Assembly: GCA_001936135.1 (NCBI GenBank)
Contig: CP012820.1
Span: 1 to 64,000, forward strand
Length of the DNA: 64,000 bases
Reading direction: 5' to 3'
DNA from: Saccharomycopsis fibuligera x Saccharomycopsis cf. fibuligera
Taxonomy: Eukaryota > Ascomycota > Saccharomycetes > Ascoideales > Saccharomycopsidaceae
Below, one piece after another: positions 21,601-31,800 of this stretch (its first letter is position 1; every line of letters starts with the position of its first letter). The notes beneath the pieces are model-generated. The model ran no database searches. It was given only the letters and a program-made list of their open reading frames with translations, and was not told the DNA's origin. A program made the position numbers and the translations under genes.

Positions 21601-22989
21601 CAGTTCACACACTTGCACATTCATATCTTCTGTAATATCACCGCACAAACCAAACTGTTTGTTAATCGCACGGAACACACCAAAGCTAGGATGGCCCAAT
21701 CTTTGATGCCACAAATCTTTCCTATCAACCGCAATGCCAGGGGCAGCTTTGTAAGCAAAGTGCTTGTCACTTGGAGAGCCCACTCTGTACAAGCCATGTG
21801 AGAGCCTGTCTTTGATACCCACAATATCCATCGAGGGGTACAACTTGATGCATTCATCTTCAAACAATAGTTTTGCTCCATTACCAGTTGCCTTTGAAAT
21901 TGATAGTAAATTAGCGGTAGCCTCGGGTGCATATAGAGCATTTAACAAGCTGACATCCTCACCGGTTGGTAGCTTGATAGATGCGGTGCCGCACCCAACG
22001 ATCTTCAAACTGTTGCCACCAATACCATTAATCTCGCCGCTGTGGTCATGTAACTCAGTAAACAAGTCTCTGTCACAAATAATGTGGCTGGAAGCACCAC
22101 TATCGAAGAACAAATCAGATCTCTTTGACTCGTGCCCTAAATATGCAAACCACGCACTACCAGTCAGTTTTCCATTTTTCTTTGGCTTTCGAATTTTCTC
22201 ATTAAATTCATCCTTTGGCAGTTGACGACAGTCCCTTGCATAATGACCTATCTTGCCACAGTTGTAGCATTGACCATTATTGGCCTTTCTAGTGACAAGA
22301 GCAGTTTCAGTAGTAGTAAAGGTAGACTTTGGGTCTTCCTTAATCAATTCTCTCGCGAGATCCATCGCGGATTCAACATCAAAGGTTTCCATGGAATTAT
22401 GAGATGCTTGGTATGTTGTAATGATCTCCTTCACAGCAGCTTCACCGTAGCCGGCGCGTTTGAGCTCAGCAAGAAATAAGCAAGTAAGAAACAGATCAGC
22501 AGTAACATTCTTGATAACCGAGACATTCAATGCATCGACGCTCGAGATCAACAGGTTGAGGTTAGAGCCATTCGACTTCCACTTGTGGTCAAAGAAGTCA
22601 GATAGCATACCAACAGCATTAAACACAGACATTGTACCATAGGAGGCTTTCAAATAGATAAACAAATCACGACCAGAACCATCATAACTGGATGCTTTTC
22701 TGAGAGCAGCACCAGTAACACCATTAACAATCATCAATGTCAAGATATCATCCAAAGCCATTTGTAGTCTGGCTCTCGAGTCGTCCGAGCTTTCATCAGT
22801 AGCGCCGATATCATTGTCGACAAGGTACTTGTACAAGCCAAGCCCTCTCATTTTCAATTTGATTGATACTAAGGAGAACCAATCGTGAAAGTTCTCCGAA
22901 CCTTTCAATTTTTCATCTGAACTGAAGTTGGCTAGAGCACCTGGGGAACTCATAACCTGTTGTAGTTTGATAAACCTATCACTTGACAT
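18601..22989 (-). CDS. gag-pol polyprotein of B1 (Ty5-like copia)
   Basis: This 1,462-residue frame is counted from the ATG at 22989, inside the 5' LTR; a second in-frame ATG lies in the primer-binding site at 22953. Domains in order are gag, CCHC knuckle (about 241-254) and protease DSG (about 296). Next come an H/C region before integrase and the integrase core with D491, D559 and E595, which is an exact D35E spacing. A long acidic linker is followed by reverse transcriptase with YVDD (about 1126-1129) and RNase H from the CDADW motif (about 1293) through the STAEAEY and HIDIR motifs. The stop lies inside the 3' LTR, so primer site and polypurine tract are both coding. It appears intact. 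Confidence 0.94.
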   Translation of the reverse strand: MSSDRFIKLQQVMSSPGALANFSSDEKLKGSENFHDWFSLVSIKLKMRGLGLYKYLVDNDIGATDESSDDSRARLQMALDDILTLMIVNGVTGAALRKASSYDGSGRDLFIYLKASYGTMSVFNAVGMLSDFFDHKWKSNGSNLNLLISSVDALNVSVIKNVTADLFLTCLFLAELKRAGYGEAAVKEIITTYQASHNSMETFDVESAMDLARELIKEDPKSTFTTTETALVTRKANNGQCYNCGKIGHYARDCRQLPKDEFNEKIRKPKKNGKLTGSAWFAYLGHESKRSDLFFDSGASSHIICDRDLFTELHDHSGEINGIGGNSLKIVGCGTASIKLPTGEDVSLLNALYAPEATANLLSISKATGNGAKLLFEDECIKLYPSMDIVGIKDRLSHGLYRVGSPSDKHFAYKAAPGIAVDRKDLWHQRLGHPSFGVFRAINKQFGLCGDITEDMNVQVCELCALGKAVTRKPKHGWSKPQQPLQLLHMDVCGPFNYGSVDGSLYFLTIVDAYTRFTHIKCLKRKSDCTDAIIDFVKYSETNFKSQGRNYVCGAIRTDNGGEFVNNKLHAFMKERGIRHELTVPHHSYQNGVAERMHRTIQEKARTLMLHSAAPVQFWPEAVATAAYLINRSPTRVLGNDIPFTKWYDMEPLLDHLRTFGCIGYCVVPAALRHGKLSATSKKCAMMGYDRDHKAYRMYDSDAGQIVVSAQVAFDEQHSFFKWATPAPMADNVSTTTYGSVAAPGISPVTDVQDEDLIPADVTAADTAGTGEDESTAEDDTDVHVDNSDDDVPSDTDKDGFLPVQVKRKRPRPKTHVAPKTLITRNPFDVLEEVHDEYEASSSSSDSERELPKPETKVRKVATGDIIPFVPHGSTGESAVVPLLTPKIEPTVEEVDDDEDTSESELSDSQRLLGYEANLAATCYMAGSAVTENVPMSYKSAMQTDERDQWKEACEKEIEAHKDNSTYELVTLPEGRKPITCKWVFTIKDGGLHKARLVARGFSQLKGIDYNETFAPVVRYESIRIMLAVAALKGLQVHQMDVKTAFLNGELEEELYMTQPEGYVAKGNEDKVLRLKKSLYGLKQAPLVWNDKINGVLAKLGFRRNQAEYCLYTRKSEKSFVMVALYVDDLLIAGSTKEAIDIVKTELMNEFKMKDLGATKKFLGMNIEQTESGIKLSLRDYIQSLLSEFGMQDCHSEPTPAVVGQDLTSADTGSKDCDATRYRSIIGKLLFAADTVRADISYVVGVLSRYLKEPKEVHLRAAKRVLRYLKGTADVGLFYQSHNQTTRLQGYCDADWANDKATRKSTTGFVFKYAGGAITWRSKKQPTVALSTAEAEYMALCEGAKEGLWLRQLFNEFGIAIESVKMYDDNQSCIEIAKHPSSHHRTKHIDIRLNFIRDHIAKGRIQLEYLSTGVMVADIFTKAIPADQFQLLRGYCGMRDFELRESVVSNNSKIDPVASRKF
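22949..22957 (-). promoter_or_regulatory. primer-binding site of B1 (half initiator tRNA-Met)
   Basis: GGTTATGAG directly follows the 5' LTR on the minus strand. It is the exact complement of CTCATAACC, nucleotides 32-40 of the initiator tRNA-Met found at 7180-7188. Ty5 and Drosophila copia are known to prime from a half tRNA of this kind. The site also contains an in-frame ATG. Confidence 0.88.
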
Positions 22990-23501
22990 AACGTTATATC
23001 CTGAAAATGAATCACAAAACACTTGTTGTTATTAACTATATCCTATATATGAAAAACGTCAATCAGTCACAAAGATGGAGGAGACGCCCCTTATTTATAG
23101 TCAGTCAGGGTGGCTGTGCCGGGACTTATGCATGACTAGTGTGCCCACATAGAATCTTCTAGAATATTCCGGAACTGCACGGATATGCACGGAACTGCAC
23201 GGAAATGTATGGAACATCATGGAACTTCTTGGAACATCATGGAACTTCATGGAACATTATGGAACTTCATGGAACATTATGGAACTTCATGGAACATTAT
23301 GGAACTTGATGGAAGATTCTAGAGCTTTCTCGTATATGTCTCGTATATTATGCAACCTTCTAGAATGTTCTCGAACAATCTCGTATTTTCTCGTATATCG
23401 TGGAACATTCTAGAACAGCATCGAATCCTCTGGAAACTCATGGAATATTCTAGAACTTTCTAGAAGCAACTGGATCTATCTTTGAATTATTACTCACAAC
23501 A
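22958..23501 (-). repeat. 5' LTR of B1
   Basis: 544 bp, read as identical to the 3' LTR. The probable start codon (22989) lies in its last 35 bases. Confidence 0.93.
23091..23465 (-). promoter_or_regulatory. heat-shock-element arrays and TATA box, 5' LTR (promoter) of B1
   Basis: This is the copy that should drive transcription. Lattice arrays of GAA/TTC occupy 23152-23324, 23358-23375 and 23403-23465. TATAAATAA on the minus strand is at 23099-23091, 100 bp before the ATG at 22989. Array order, spacing and TATA position are those of the 3' LTR. Confidence 0.85.
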
Positions 23502-24589
23502 CCGCATCACTGAGATAACCACTAATGTCACTGTCTGGTTCTCCGTCTGTGAGAAACAACCTGGAAGGGCCTGCCTCAACTGTTTTGGGGCCTTCAATAG
23601 ATCTGATAGGTATAGAGCCAACGTCGTTCAAGTACTGCTTCCCATGGTCAGCAAAAGCTTCTCTAGCATCAGCCGCGCTAACATTCTTCTCGGCCATTGA
23701 TTGGTAAGCGGCCTGGTGCTTAGTGATAGGAGTAACTGTGTTTGGGGCAAACTCAAGCATAAGCTTCTTGGTTGGCTTCCGGTTGATGATGGAAATAGGA
23801 TCATCACTCAGTTCAGAGTCAGAAGCAGCGGCTCTTTTGACGGCAGCCAGAGTTTGTGGAACTGTAGCAACTGTTTGCTGGTCTTCTGAGTCACTATGCT
23901 CCACCATAGAGTTATCCGACTCTGCAACAATTCTCTCATCATCCTCGTCCCTGCTTTCGGCACCTTGTTGAATGTTCATGTCTTGACCTTGAATAGAGAC
24001 CTCACCAACAGGTAAGCTAGGGGAACCACTGGAACCTGAATAACCTGGATAACCAGCAGAGCCACCAGCTGAGTATGTGACAGAGGATTCCCTTTCACCT
24101 TGCTTGAACGGATAAACATCAGGGAGAAAGTTGAACGCAGAGCTTCTCAAGATTCGGTATGTACTGTCTTCAAGGATGAAGGCAATGCTTGTAGTTTTGT
24201 GGAATCCCAAGAAAGTACCTTTGAGGTCTTTTCCAATAATCTTGTTCCCGGCAGTAAAGTTTTTCGCAAAGATGCGACAGCCAAATGGCGCAGTTGTACC
24301 CATGGCTTTTGAGCGGCCAGAAAATTCCTCGTATGGCGAAGGACCACCGTTTCTGGGCAAGTAGTTGTGCAAGAAGACAGCGTGGTTGAAGCAAAAATTC
24401 CAGTATTCCTTTGAGATACCGGAGCTGATCATCAAAAGTTTGACTTTCTCGATGATTGTGCGATTCAAACGCTCAGAGGAGCCATTCTGGTGGCTTGAGT
24501 AAGGCGCAGTGAACTCGGCTTCAATGTAGTCCTGACCTTGGTGGTCTCCAGCAAGAAACTTCTTGAGCAAAACAGTATCAAACTCGTTA
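23502..24589 (-). pseudogene. A2 middle block: integrase end and linker
   Basis: The block is open on the minus strand from the integrase core (SHQNGSSER context) through the acidic linker. It is bounded by the B1 and A3 insertions and belongs to A2. Confidence 0.85.
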
Positions 24590-25032
24590 TGTTGAATTTC
24601 AAACATTCGTTTTCCTTTGTCCCTACCCTCTTCACTTTCCGATCCTTTATCTTCTTCACTCCTTTTATTTTTTCATCCATCGTCAGGGTAAACCCTTCAC
24701 CCATGTGCATGGTATACCAATCTGACGCATGTGATTTGTTTACTTTTTCATGCCGTCTAGGTGCCCCGTCTACGTGTCCGTCTAGACGCGGTGTCGATCC
24801 TTACTGCAGCATGATAATTTTTCCTTTTCACGCCACTCTTATCACGCCACTCCGATTTCAGTTTTGCCACTTCTTTTTCCTACTCAACACGGAGATTTCC
24901 CGCTTCTTTTCTTTTAACTTTCTCTACCTTTCTTACTTCTTTACCGAACTAAGCTTAACCAACTTTACTTTCTTTATCTACTCTAATAAACCTTATATTT
25001 TTTCTCTTCTACTTTACATCCTACTTTTTACA
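24590..25032 (+). repeat. 5' LTR of A3
   Basis: 443-bp family A LTR of the longer subtype. It has a block beginning TTTCCTTTGTCCCTACCC near its start that is missing from the A1 LTR. Confidence 0.92.
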
Positions 25033-25118
25033 GATTTACAGTCTGGCTTAACATCAAAACAAAAAAAAAATTAAAAAAATCAAAAAATCAAAAATCAAAA
25101 AAAAAAAATTTTTCTACC

Positions 25119-28100
25119 ATGTTCATCTTTGGAGACTTTGATATTGCTGACGGTGCTTACAAAGCGAGACTTGATGGAATTACCAAGTTGAAGGTCAGGC
25201 CAATTACTCAATGGTTCCAGTACCCGTTATTAAGATCATTCCTTAGAAATAAGTTGAGAGTTATTATCAATGATGTCACTGCCATCGACGTTGAGCGTAT
25301 GTTAGACTCCGAAGAGTTTGACTACTACCCACCAAAACTTGGCGATGTTATCTATCAACTCATCCAGAAAAAAGTGGACCCATTGTTATTGAAAAACTAC
25401 GAACGATGCACCGAGGGCTTTGATTTGTTGAAGACCATCAACGCAAAGTGCAAGACAATTGACTCTTTCTACATTGTCAAGATCTTCCACGACTTTGTCC
25501 ATGAGGCCGTCCTTGCTAGAGACTGCGAAGCTATGGCAGACTACTTGGAGATCTTCAAGTACTACTACAAGGATATCAACTTCTGCAATCTTGGCGGTAT
25601 TCTTGGTTTCCACCTACTTGACAACAAGAGTCTTCATGTTGCTCTCAGCGAAAAGAACTTGCTTCGCGATGCTCGTGGGTTGCTTAACACTTCGTTTTAT
25701 GATGCTATGGAAGCCTCCAATGATCTTGCTGCCAGAGACTTGGTCCAGATGGACACTTCCTCTCGTCCAAAGTTGCCACCCAACGAGGAGTTGGTTCAGT
25801 TGGCTGATGCGAAACTGAAAAAGAAACCTGTTTTCCTCATCAAGTGTTACAGCTGCGGCAAGCTTGGCCACTACAGCAACGAGTGCTACAAAAACAAGAA
25901 CAGAAACCAGTCACACAAGGGACGCAAGGAGCTTGTCAACCTCGTTGAAGTCCCACTTGGTGCTGAAGTCATTAACAACGGTGACGGTCAGATTGTCATT
26001 GACACGTCTACTGAGCTGCCTGAGCCTGGCGAAGAGACTCACTTTGTTGAAGAGGTCTATCTCGCCGACGATGCTGCCGACAAACGTTTTGTTCTAGACA
26101 GCGGTGCTGGTATCAATGTTGTCAACGACGGAGCATTGTTGCTGGACAAGAAGGTCTCGAACATCACTGTTCAAGGAATCAGCAGCACTACTAATTGTGT
26201 TATTGAAGGCACTGTTAGCATTGGAAACCTCAAGGTCGAAGATGCAAAGCTTATTGAACAGGCTCCGAGAAACTTGCTTAGCTGCCACAAGTTAACTGAG
26301 AAGGACTATGAAATCCACTTAACCAAACACTGTGGATTGATCTCCAGAGGCAATCAAGTGATTCAAGTTCCCAAGCATGGAAAATTCTGGGTTGTTGACC
26401 CCGCCTCGGTTAAAACCGTTGTCAACTCTCCTGCTACGGATTTGGTTTTGCTTGGTGACACAGACGGTGCCAAAGACATTATGCAATGCCACATTGCAAA
26501 CGGACATGCCAAGTTTAAGCAGTTGAAAGCTATCATCAAACACATGGGCTTCACTGACCAAGAGATCAAGAATGTGTTGAAGACTTGCGAGACCTGCAAC
26601 TCTGTCGTTCAAAAACGCTCTGGCAACTCCCACAGCAAGCCAGAAGACTTTGATATTGGGGAGATGATTCAAGCGGATGTGGTTGGCCCACATAACAATA
26701 TCTATGGCTTGATTGTTTCTGACAGACGCTCCAGCTTTGCTGTCGTCAGGGTTTTGCGCTACAAGTCGGAGATCAGCTCCAAGACTATTGAATGCTTACA
26801 GTATATGAGCAATGTCTTACAACACCAAGGCAAGAAGATTGTCAAGTTCCGTGCCGATAACGAGTTTGATACTGTTTTGCTCAAGAAGTTTCTTGCTGGA
26901 GACCACCAAGGTCAGGACTACATTGAAGCCGAGTTCACTGCGCCTTACTCAAGCCACCAGAATGGCTCCTCTGAGCGTTTGAATCGCACAATCATCGAGA
27001 AAGTCAAACTTTTGATGATCAGCTCCGGTATCTCAAAGGAATACTGGAATTTTTGCTTCAACCACGCTGTCTTCTTGCACAACTACTTGCCCAGAAACGG
27101 TGGTCCTTCGCCATACGAGGAATTTTCTGGCCGCTCAAAAGCCATGGGTACAACTGCGCCATTTGGCTGTCGCATCTTTGCGAAAAACTTTACTGCCGGG
27201 AACAAGATTATTGGAAAAGACCTCAAAGGTACTTTCTTGGGATTCCACAAAACTACAAGCATTGCCTTCATCCTTGAAGACAGTACATACCGAATCTTGA
27301 GAAGCTCTGCGTTCAACTTTCTCCCTGATGTTTATCCGTTCAAGCAAGGTGAAAGGGAATCCTCTGTCACATACTCAGCTGGTGGCTCTGCTGGTTATCC
27401 AGGTTATTCAGGTTCCAGTGGTTCCCCTAGTTTACCTGTTGGTGAGGTCTCTATTCAAGGTCAAGACATGAACATTCAACAAGGTGCCGAAAGCAGGGAC
27501 GAGGATGATGAGAGAATTGTTGCAGAGTCGGATAACTCTATGGTGGAGCATAGTGACTCAGAAGACCAGCAAACAGTTGCTACAGTTCCACAAACTCTGG
27601 CTGCCGTCAAAAGAGCCGCTGCTTCTGACTCTGAACTGAGTGATGATCCTATTTCCATCATCAACCGGAAGCCAACCAAGAAGCTTATGCTTGAGTTTGC
27701 CCCAAACACAGTTACTCCTATCACTAAGCACCAGGCCGCTTACCAATCAATGGCCGAGAAGAATGTTAGCGCGGCTGATGCTAGAGAAGCTTTTGCTGAC
27801 CATGGGAAGCAGTACTTGAACGACGTTGGCTCTATACCTATCAGATCTATTGAAGGCCCCAAAACAGTTGAGGCAGGCCCTTCCAGGTTGTTTCTCACAG
27901 ACGGAGAACCAGACAGTGACATTAGTGGTTATCTCAGTGATGCGGAACATGCTTTTCTTGCTGTGGCCCGTACCAAGTATCTTATTCCAGAGAACTATCA
28001 TCAGGTACTCAACTCAAGCGAGAAGGAGAGATGGATCGCTGCTATGGCCGAAGAGTTGTCGGCATTGGACAATCTCAATGTGTATGAGCTAGTCAAGGAG

Positions 28101-28275
28101 TCTCCAGGCATTCAATCTATTGCCTCCCGCTGGGTGTTTACTGTTAAAGATGATCCAAGTGGCGAGCGCTTCAAGGCGCGTTTGGTCTGCAAAGGGTTCA
28201 GTCAAGAGAAAGGTGTCAACTTCCTCAACTCGTGGGCTCCTGTAATGAGCTTTGACACTATGCGAATCACATTTG
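25119..28275 (+). pseudogene. A3 gag to early RT block
   Basis: The block is open and nearly identical to the A1 protein over gag, CCHC knuckle, protease, integrase, linker and the first part of reverse transcriptase. It is ended by the insertion of B2. Confidence 0.88.
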
Positions 28276-28819
28276 TGTTGTAGTTTGATAAACCTATCAC
28301 TTGACATAACGTTATATCCTGAAAATAAATCACAAAACACTTGTTGTTATTAACTATATCCTATATATGAATAACATCAATCAGTCACAAAGATGGAGGA
28401 GACGCCCCTTATTTATAGTCAGTCAGGGTGGCTGTGCCGGGACTGATGCATGACTAGTGTGGCCACATAGAATCTTCTAGAATATTCCGGAACTGCACGG
28501 ATATGCACGGAAATGTATGGAACATCATGGAACTTCTTGGAACATCATGGAACTTCATGGAACACTATGGAACACTATGGAACTTCATGGAACATTATGG
28601 AACTTCATGGAACATTATGGAACTTCATGGAAGATTCTAGAGCTTTCTCGTATATGTCTCGTATATTATGCAACCTTCTAGAATGTTCTCGAACAATCTC
28701 GTATTTTCTCGTATATCGTGGAACATTCTAGAACAACACCGAATCCTCTGGAAACTCATGGAATATTCTAGAACTTTCTAGAAGCAGCTGGATCTATCTT
28801 TGAATTATTACTCACAACA
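28276..28819 (-). repeat. 3' LTR of B2
   Basis: 544-bp family B LTR, same layout as in B1, with a GGAACACTAT pair in its decamer array as the most visible variant. Confidence 0.92.
28409..28783 (-). promoter_or_regulatory. heat-shock-element arrays and TATA box, 3' LTR of B2
   Basis: The GAA/TTC lattice runs from 28470 to 28642, with further arrays to 28783 and TATAAATAA (minus) at 28417-28409. The decamer array again has 15 units although individual units differ from B1, so unit number and 10-bp phase are conserved. Confidence 0.83.
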
Positions 28820-31800
28820 CTCTCTCTTAATTCAAAGTCTCGCATCCCACAATAACCACGTAGTAGTTGGAACTGGTCGGCCGGTATGGCTTTGGTAAAG
28901 ATATCGGCAACCATGACTCCAGTTGATAAGTACTCTAATTGAATTCGGCCCTTGGCAATATGGTCCCTGATGAAATTCAACCTGATGTCAATGTGCTTCG
29001 TTCTGTGATGGGAGCTAGGGTGTTTGGCTATTTCAATGCAGCTCTGGTTGTCGTCGTACATCTTGACAGACTCAATTGCAATGCCAAACTCGTTGAACAA
29101 CTGCCTTAGCCATAAGCCTTCTTTGGCACCCTCACACAATGCCATATACTCTGCTTCAGCAGTAGACAATGCAACCGTTGGCTGCTTCTTCGATCTCCAA
29201 GTTATTGCACCACCAGCATATTTGAACACAAAACCGGTGGTGGACTTCCTCGTAGCCTTGTCGTTTGCCCAGTCTGCATCACAGTAGCCCTGTAAGCGAG
29301 TTGTCTGGTTGTGGCTTTGATAAAATAAACCAACATCTGCTGTGCCTTTCAAATATCTTAGTACTCGTTTCGCAGCACGAAGGTGGACCTCCTTGGGCTC
29401 TTTGAGGTATCTCGACAATACACCAACAACGTAGCTTATGTCTGCTCTGACCGTATTAGCAGCAAACAAGAGCTTTCCAATAATGGATCTGTACCTAGTA
29501 GCATCACAGTCTTTACTGCCTGTGTCCGCGCTCGTCAAGTCCTGTCCGACAACTGCTGGTGTGGGTTCACTGTGACAGTCTTGCATTCCAAACTCGCTAA
29601 GCAACGACTGAATGTAGTCTCGAAGACTCAACTTGATCCCACTCTCTGTCTGCTCAATGTTCATACCTAGGAACTTCTTTGTAGCACCCAAGTCTTTCAT
29701 TTTAAACTCATTCATTAGCTCTGTTTTCACAATGTCTATTGCTTCCTTGGTGCTACCAGCAATAAGCAAATCATCCACATATAGCGCAACCATCACAAAG
29801 GACTTTTCACTTTTGCGAGTGTATAGGCAATACTCAGCTTGATTCCGTCTGAAGCCTAGCTTTGCCAAGACGCCGTTGATCTTGTCATTCCACACAAGAG
29901 GAGCCTGTTTCAAACCATACAAGCTCTTCTTCAATCTGAGCACTTTATCTTCATTGCCCTTTGCAACATAGCCTTCTGGTTGTGTCATGTATAATTCTTC
30001 CTCAAGCTCACCATTCAAGAACGCAGTCTTCACATCCATCTGATGAACCTGTAATCCTTTCAGAGCAGCGACAGCCAACATAATTCGGATGGACTCGTAA
30101 CGAACAACGGGAGCAAACGTTTCATTGTAGTCGATACCTTTCAATTGCGAGAACCCACGAGCAACTAATCTTGCCTTGTGTAAGCCACCATCCTTGATTG
30201 TGAACACCCACTTGCAGGTGATTGGCTTTCGCCCTTCCGGCAAAGTCACCAACTCATAGGTGCTATTGTCTTTGTGTGCTTCGATTTCTTTTTCACACGC
30301 TTCCTTCCACTGATCCCGTTCGTCGGTCTGCATTGCACTTTTGTAACTCATTGGCACATTCTCGGTGACTGCACTGCCAGCCATGTAACAAGTAGCAGCA
30401 AGGTTTGCTTCGTAGCCCAATAGCCTCTGCGAGTCACTCAGTTCTGATTCACTAGTATCTTCATCATCGTCGACCTCCTCAACAGTTGGTTCAATCTTCG
30501 GAGTGAGCAATGGAACCACGGCGCTTTCGCCAGTGGACCCATGCGGAACAAACGGGATAATGTCGCCGGTGGCAACTTTTCTAACTTTTGTCTCTGGTTT
30601 AGGCAATTCCCTCTCTGAATCGGAACTGGAGGACGAGGCTTCATATTCATCGTGGACCTCTTCAAGAACGTCGAACGGGTTTCTGGTTATTAAAGTCTTT
30701 GGAGCAACATGAGTTTTTGGTCTGGGTCTCTTCCGTTTCACTTGTACCGGCAGGAAGCCATCTTTGCCAGTATCCGAGGGGACATCATCGTCACTATTGT
30801 CAACGTGTACGTCAGTGTCGTCTTCAGCAGTGCTTTCATCTTCGCCAGTGCCAGCAGTATCAGCGGCTGTCACATCGGCTGGGATAAGGTCCTCATCCTG
30901 TACAGCAGTAACCGGTGAAATGCCTGGCGCAGCGACAGACCCGTAGGTGGTAGTAGACACATTGTCAGCCATAGGCGCAGGGGTAGCCCACTTGAAAAAC
31001 GAATGTTGTTCATCAAACGTTACTTGTGCCGAGACAACTATCTGCCCGGCATCAGAATCATACATCCTGTATGCTTTGTGATCTCTGTCGTAGCCCATCA
31101 TGGCACACTTCTTCGAAGTTGCACTTAGCTTGCCATGTCTCAATGCAGCTGGCACAACACAATATCCAATGCATCCAAAGGTTCTCAAATGATCAAGCAG
31201 TGGTTCCATGTCGTACCACTTGGTGAACGGTATATCATTGCCAAGCACTCTTGTTGGGCTGCGATTGATCAAGTACGCAGCAGTTGCAACAGCTTCGGGC
31301 CAGAACTGAACCGGCGCAGCAGAGTGCAACATGAGAGTTCGCGCCTTCTCCTGAATGGTGCGATGCATCCTCTCAGCAACACCATTCTGATAGGAATGAT
31401 GCGGGACAGTTAGCTCATGGCGAATTCCACGCTCCTTCATGAACGCGTGCAACTTGTTGTTCACAAACTCCCCGCCGTTATCAGTTCTGATAGCTCCACA
31501 CACGTAGTTTCTGCCTTGACTCTTGAAATTGGTCTCACTGTATTTCACAAAATCAATAATCGCATCAGTGCAGTCAGATTTCCTTTTCAAGCACTTGATA
31601 TGGGTGAAACGAGTATAGGCATCAACGATTGTAAGAAAGTAGAGAGAGCCATCAACCGATCCATAGTTGAATGGCCCGCACACATCCATATGAAGTAGCT
31701 GCAATGGCTGTTGTGGCTTTGACCATCCATGCTTTGGTTTTCTTGTAACCGCCTTGCCTAATGCACACAGTTCACACACTTCCACATTCATATCTTCTGT

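Larger units (their letters stand above)
18109..23501 (-). mobile_element. element B1: whole Ty5-like copia with heat-shock-type LTR
   Basis: This 5,393-bp element has two 544-bp LTRs (18109-18652 and 22958-23501) that look identical. It is flanked by a perfect 5-bp duplication CCGCA (18104-18108 and 23502-23506). It carries one uninterrupted gag-pol frame and a primer-binding site matching the initiator tRNA-Met anticodon arm. It looks whole and young, and is inserted in the A2 coding region. The LTR sequence matches the twin element B2 except for a few changes in the decamer array and scattered bases, so B1 and B2 are separate insertions. Confidence 0.95.
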
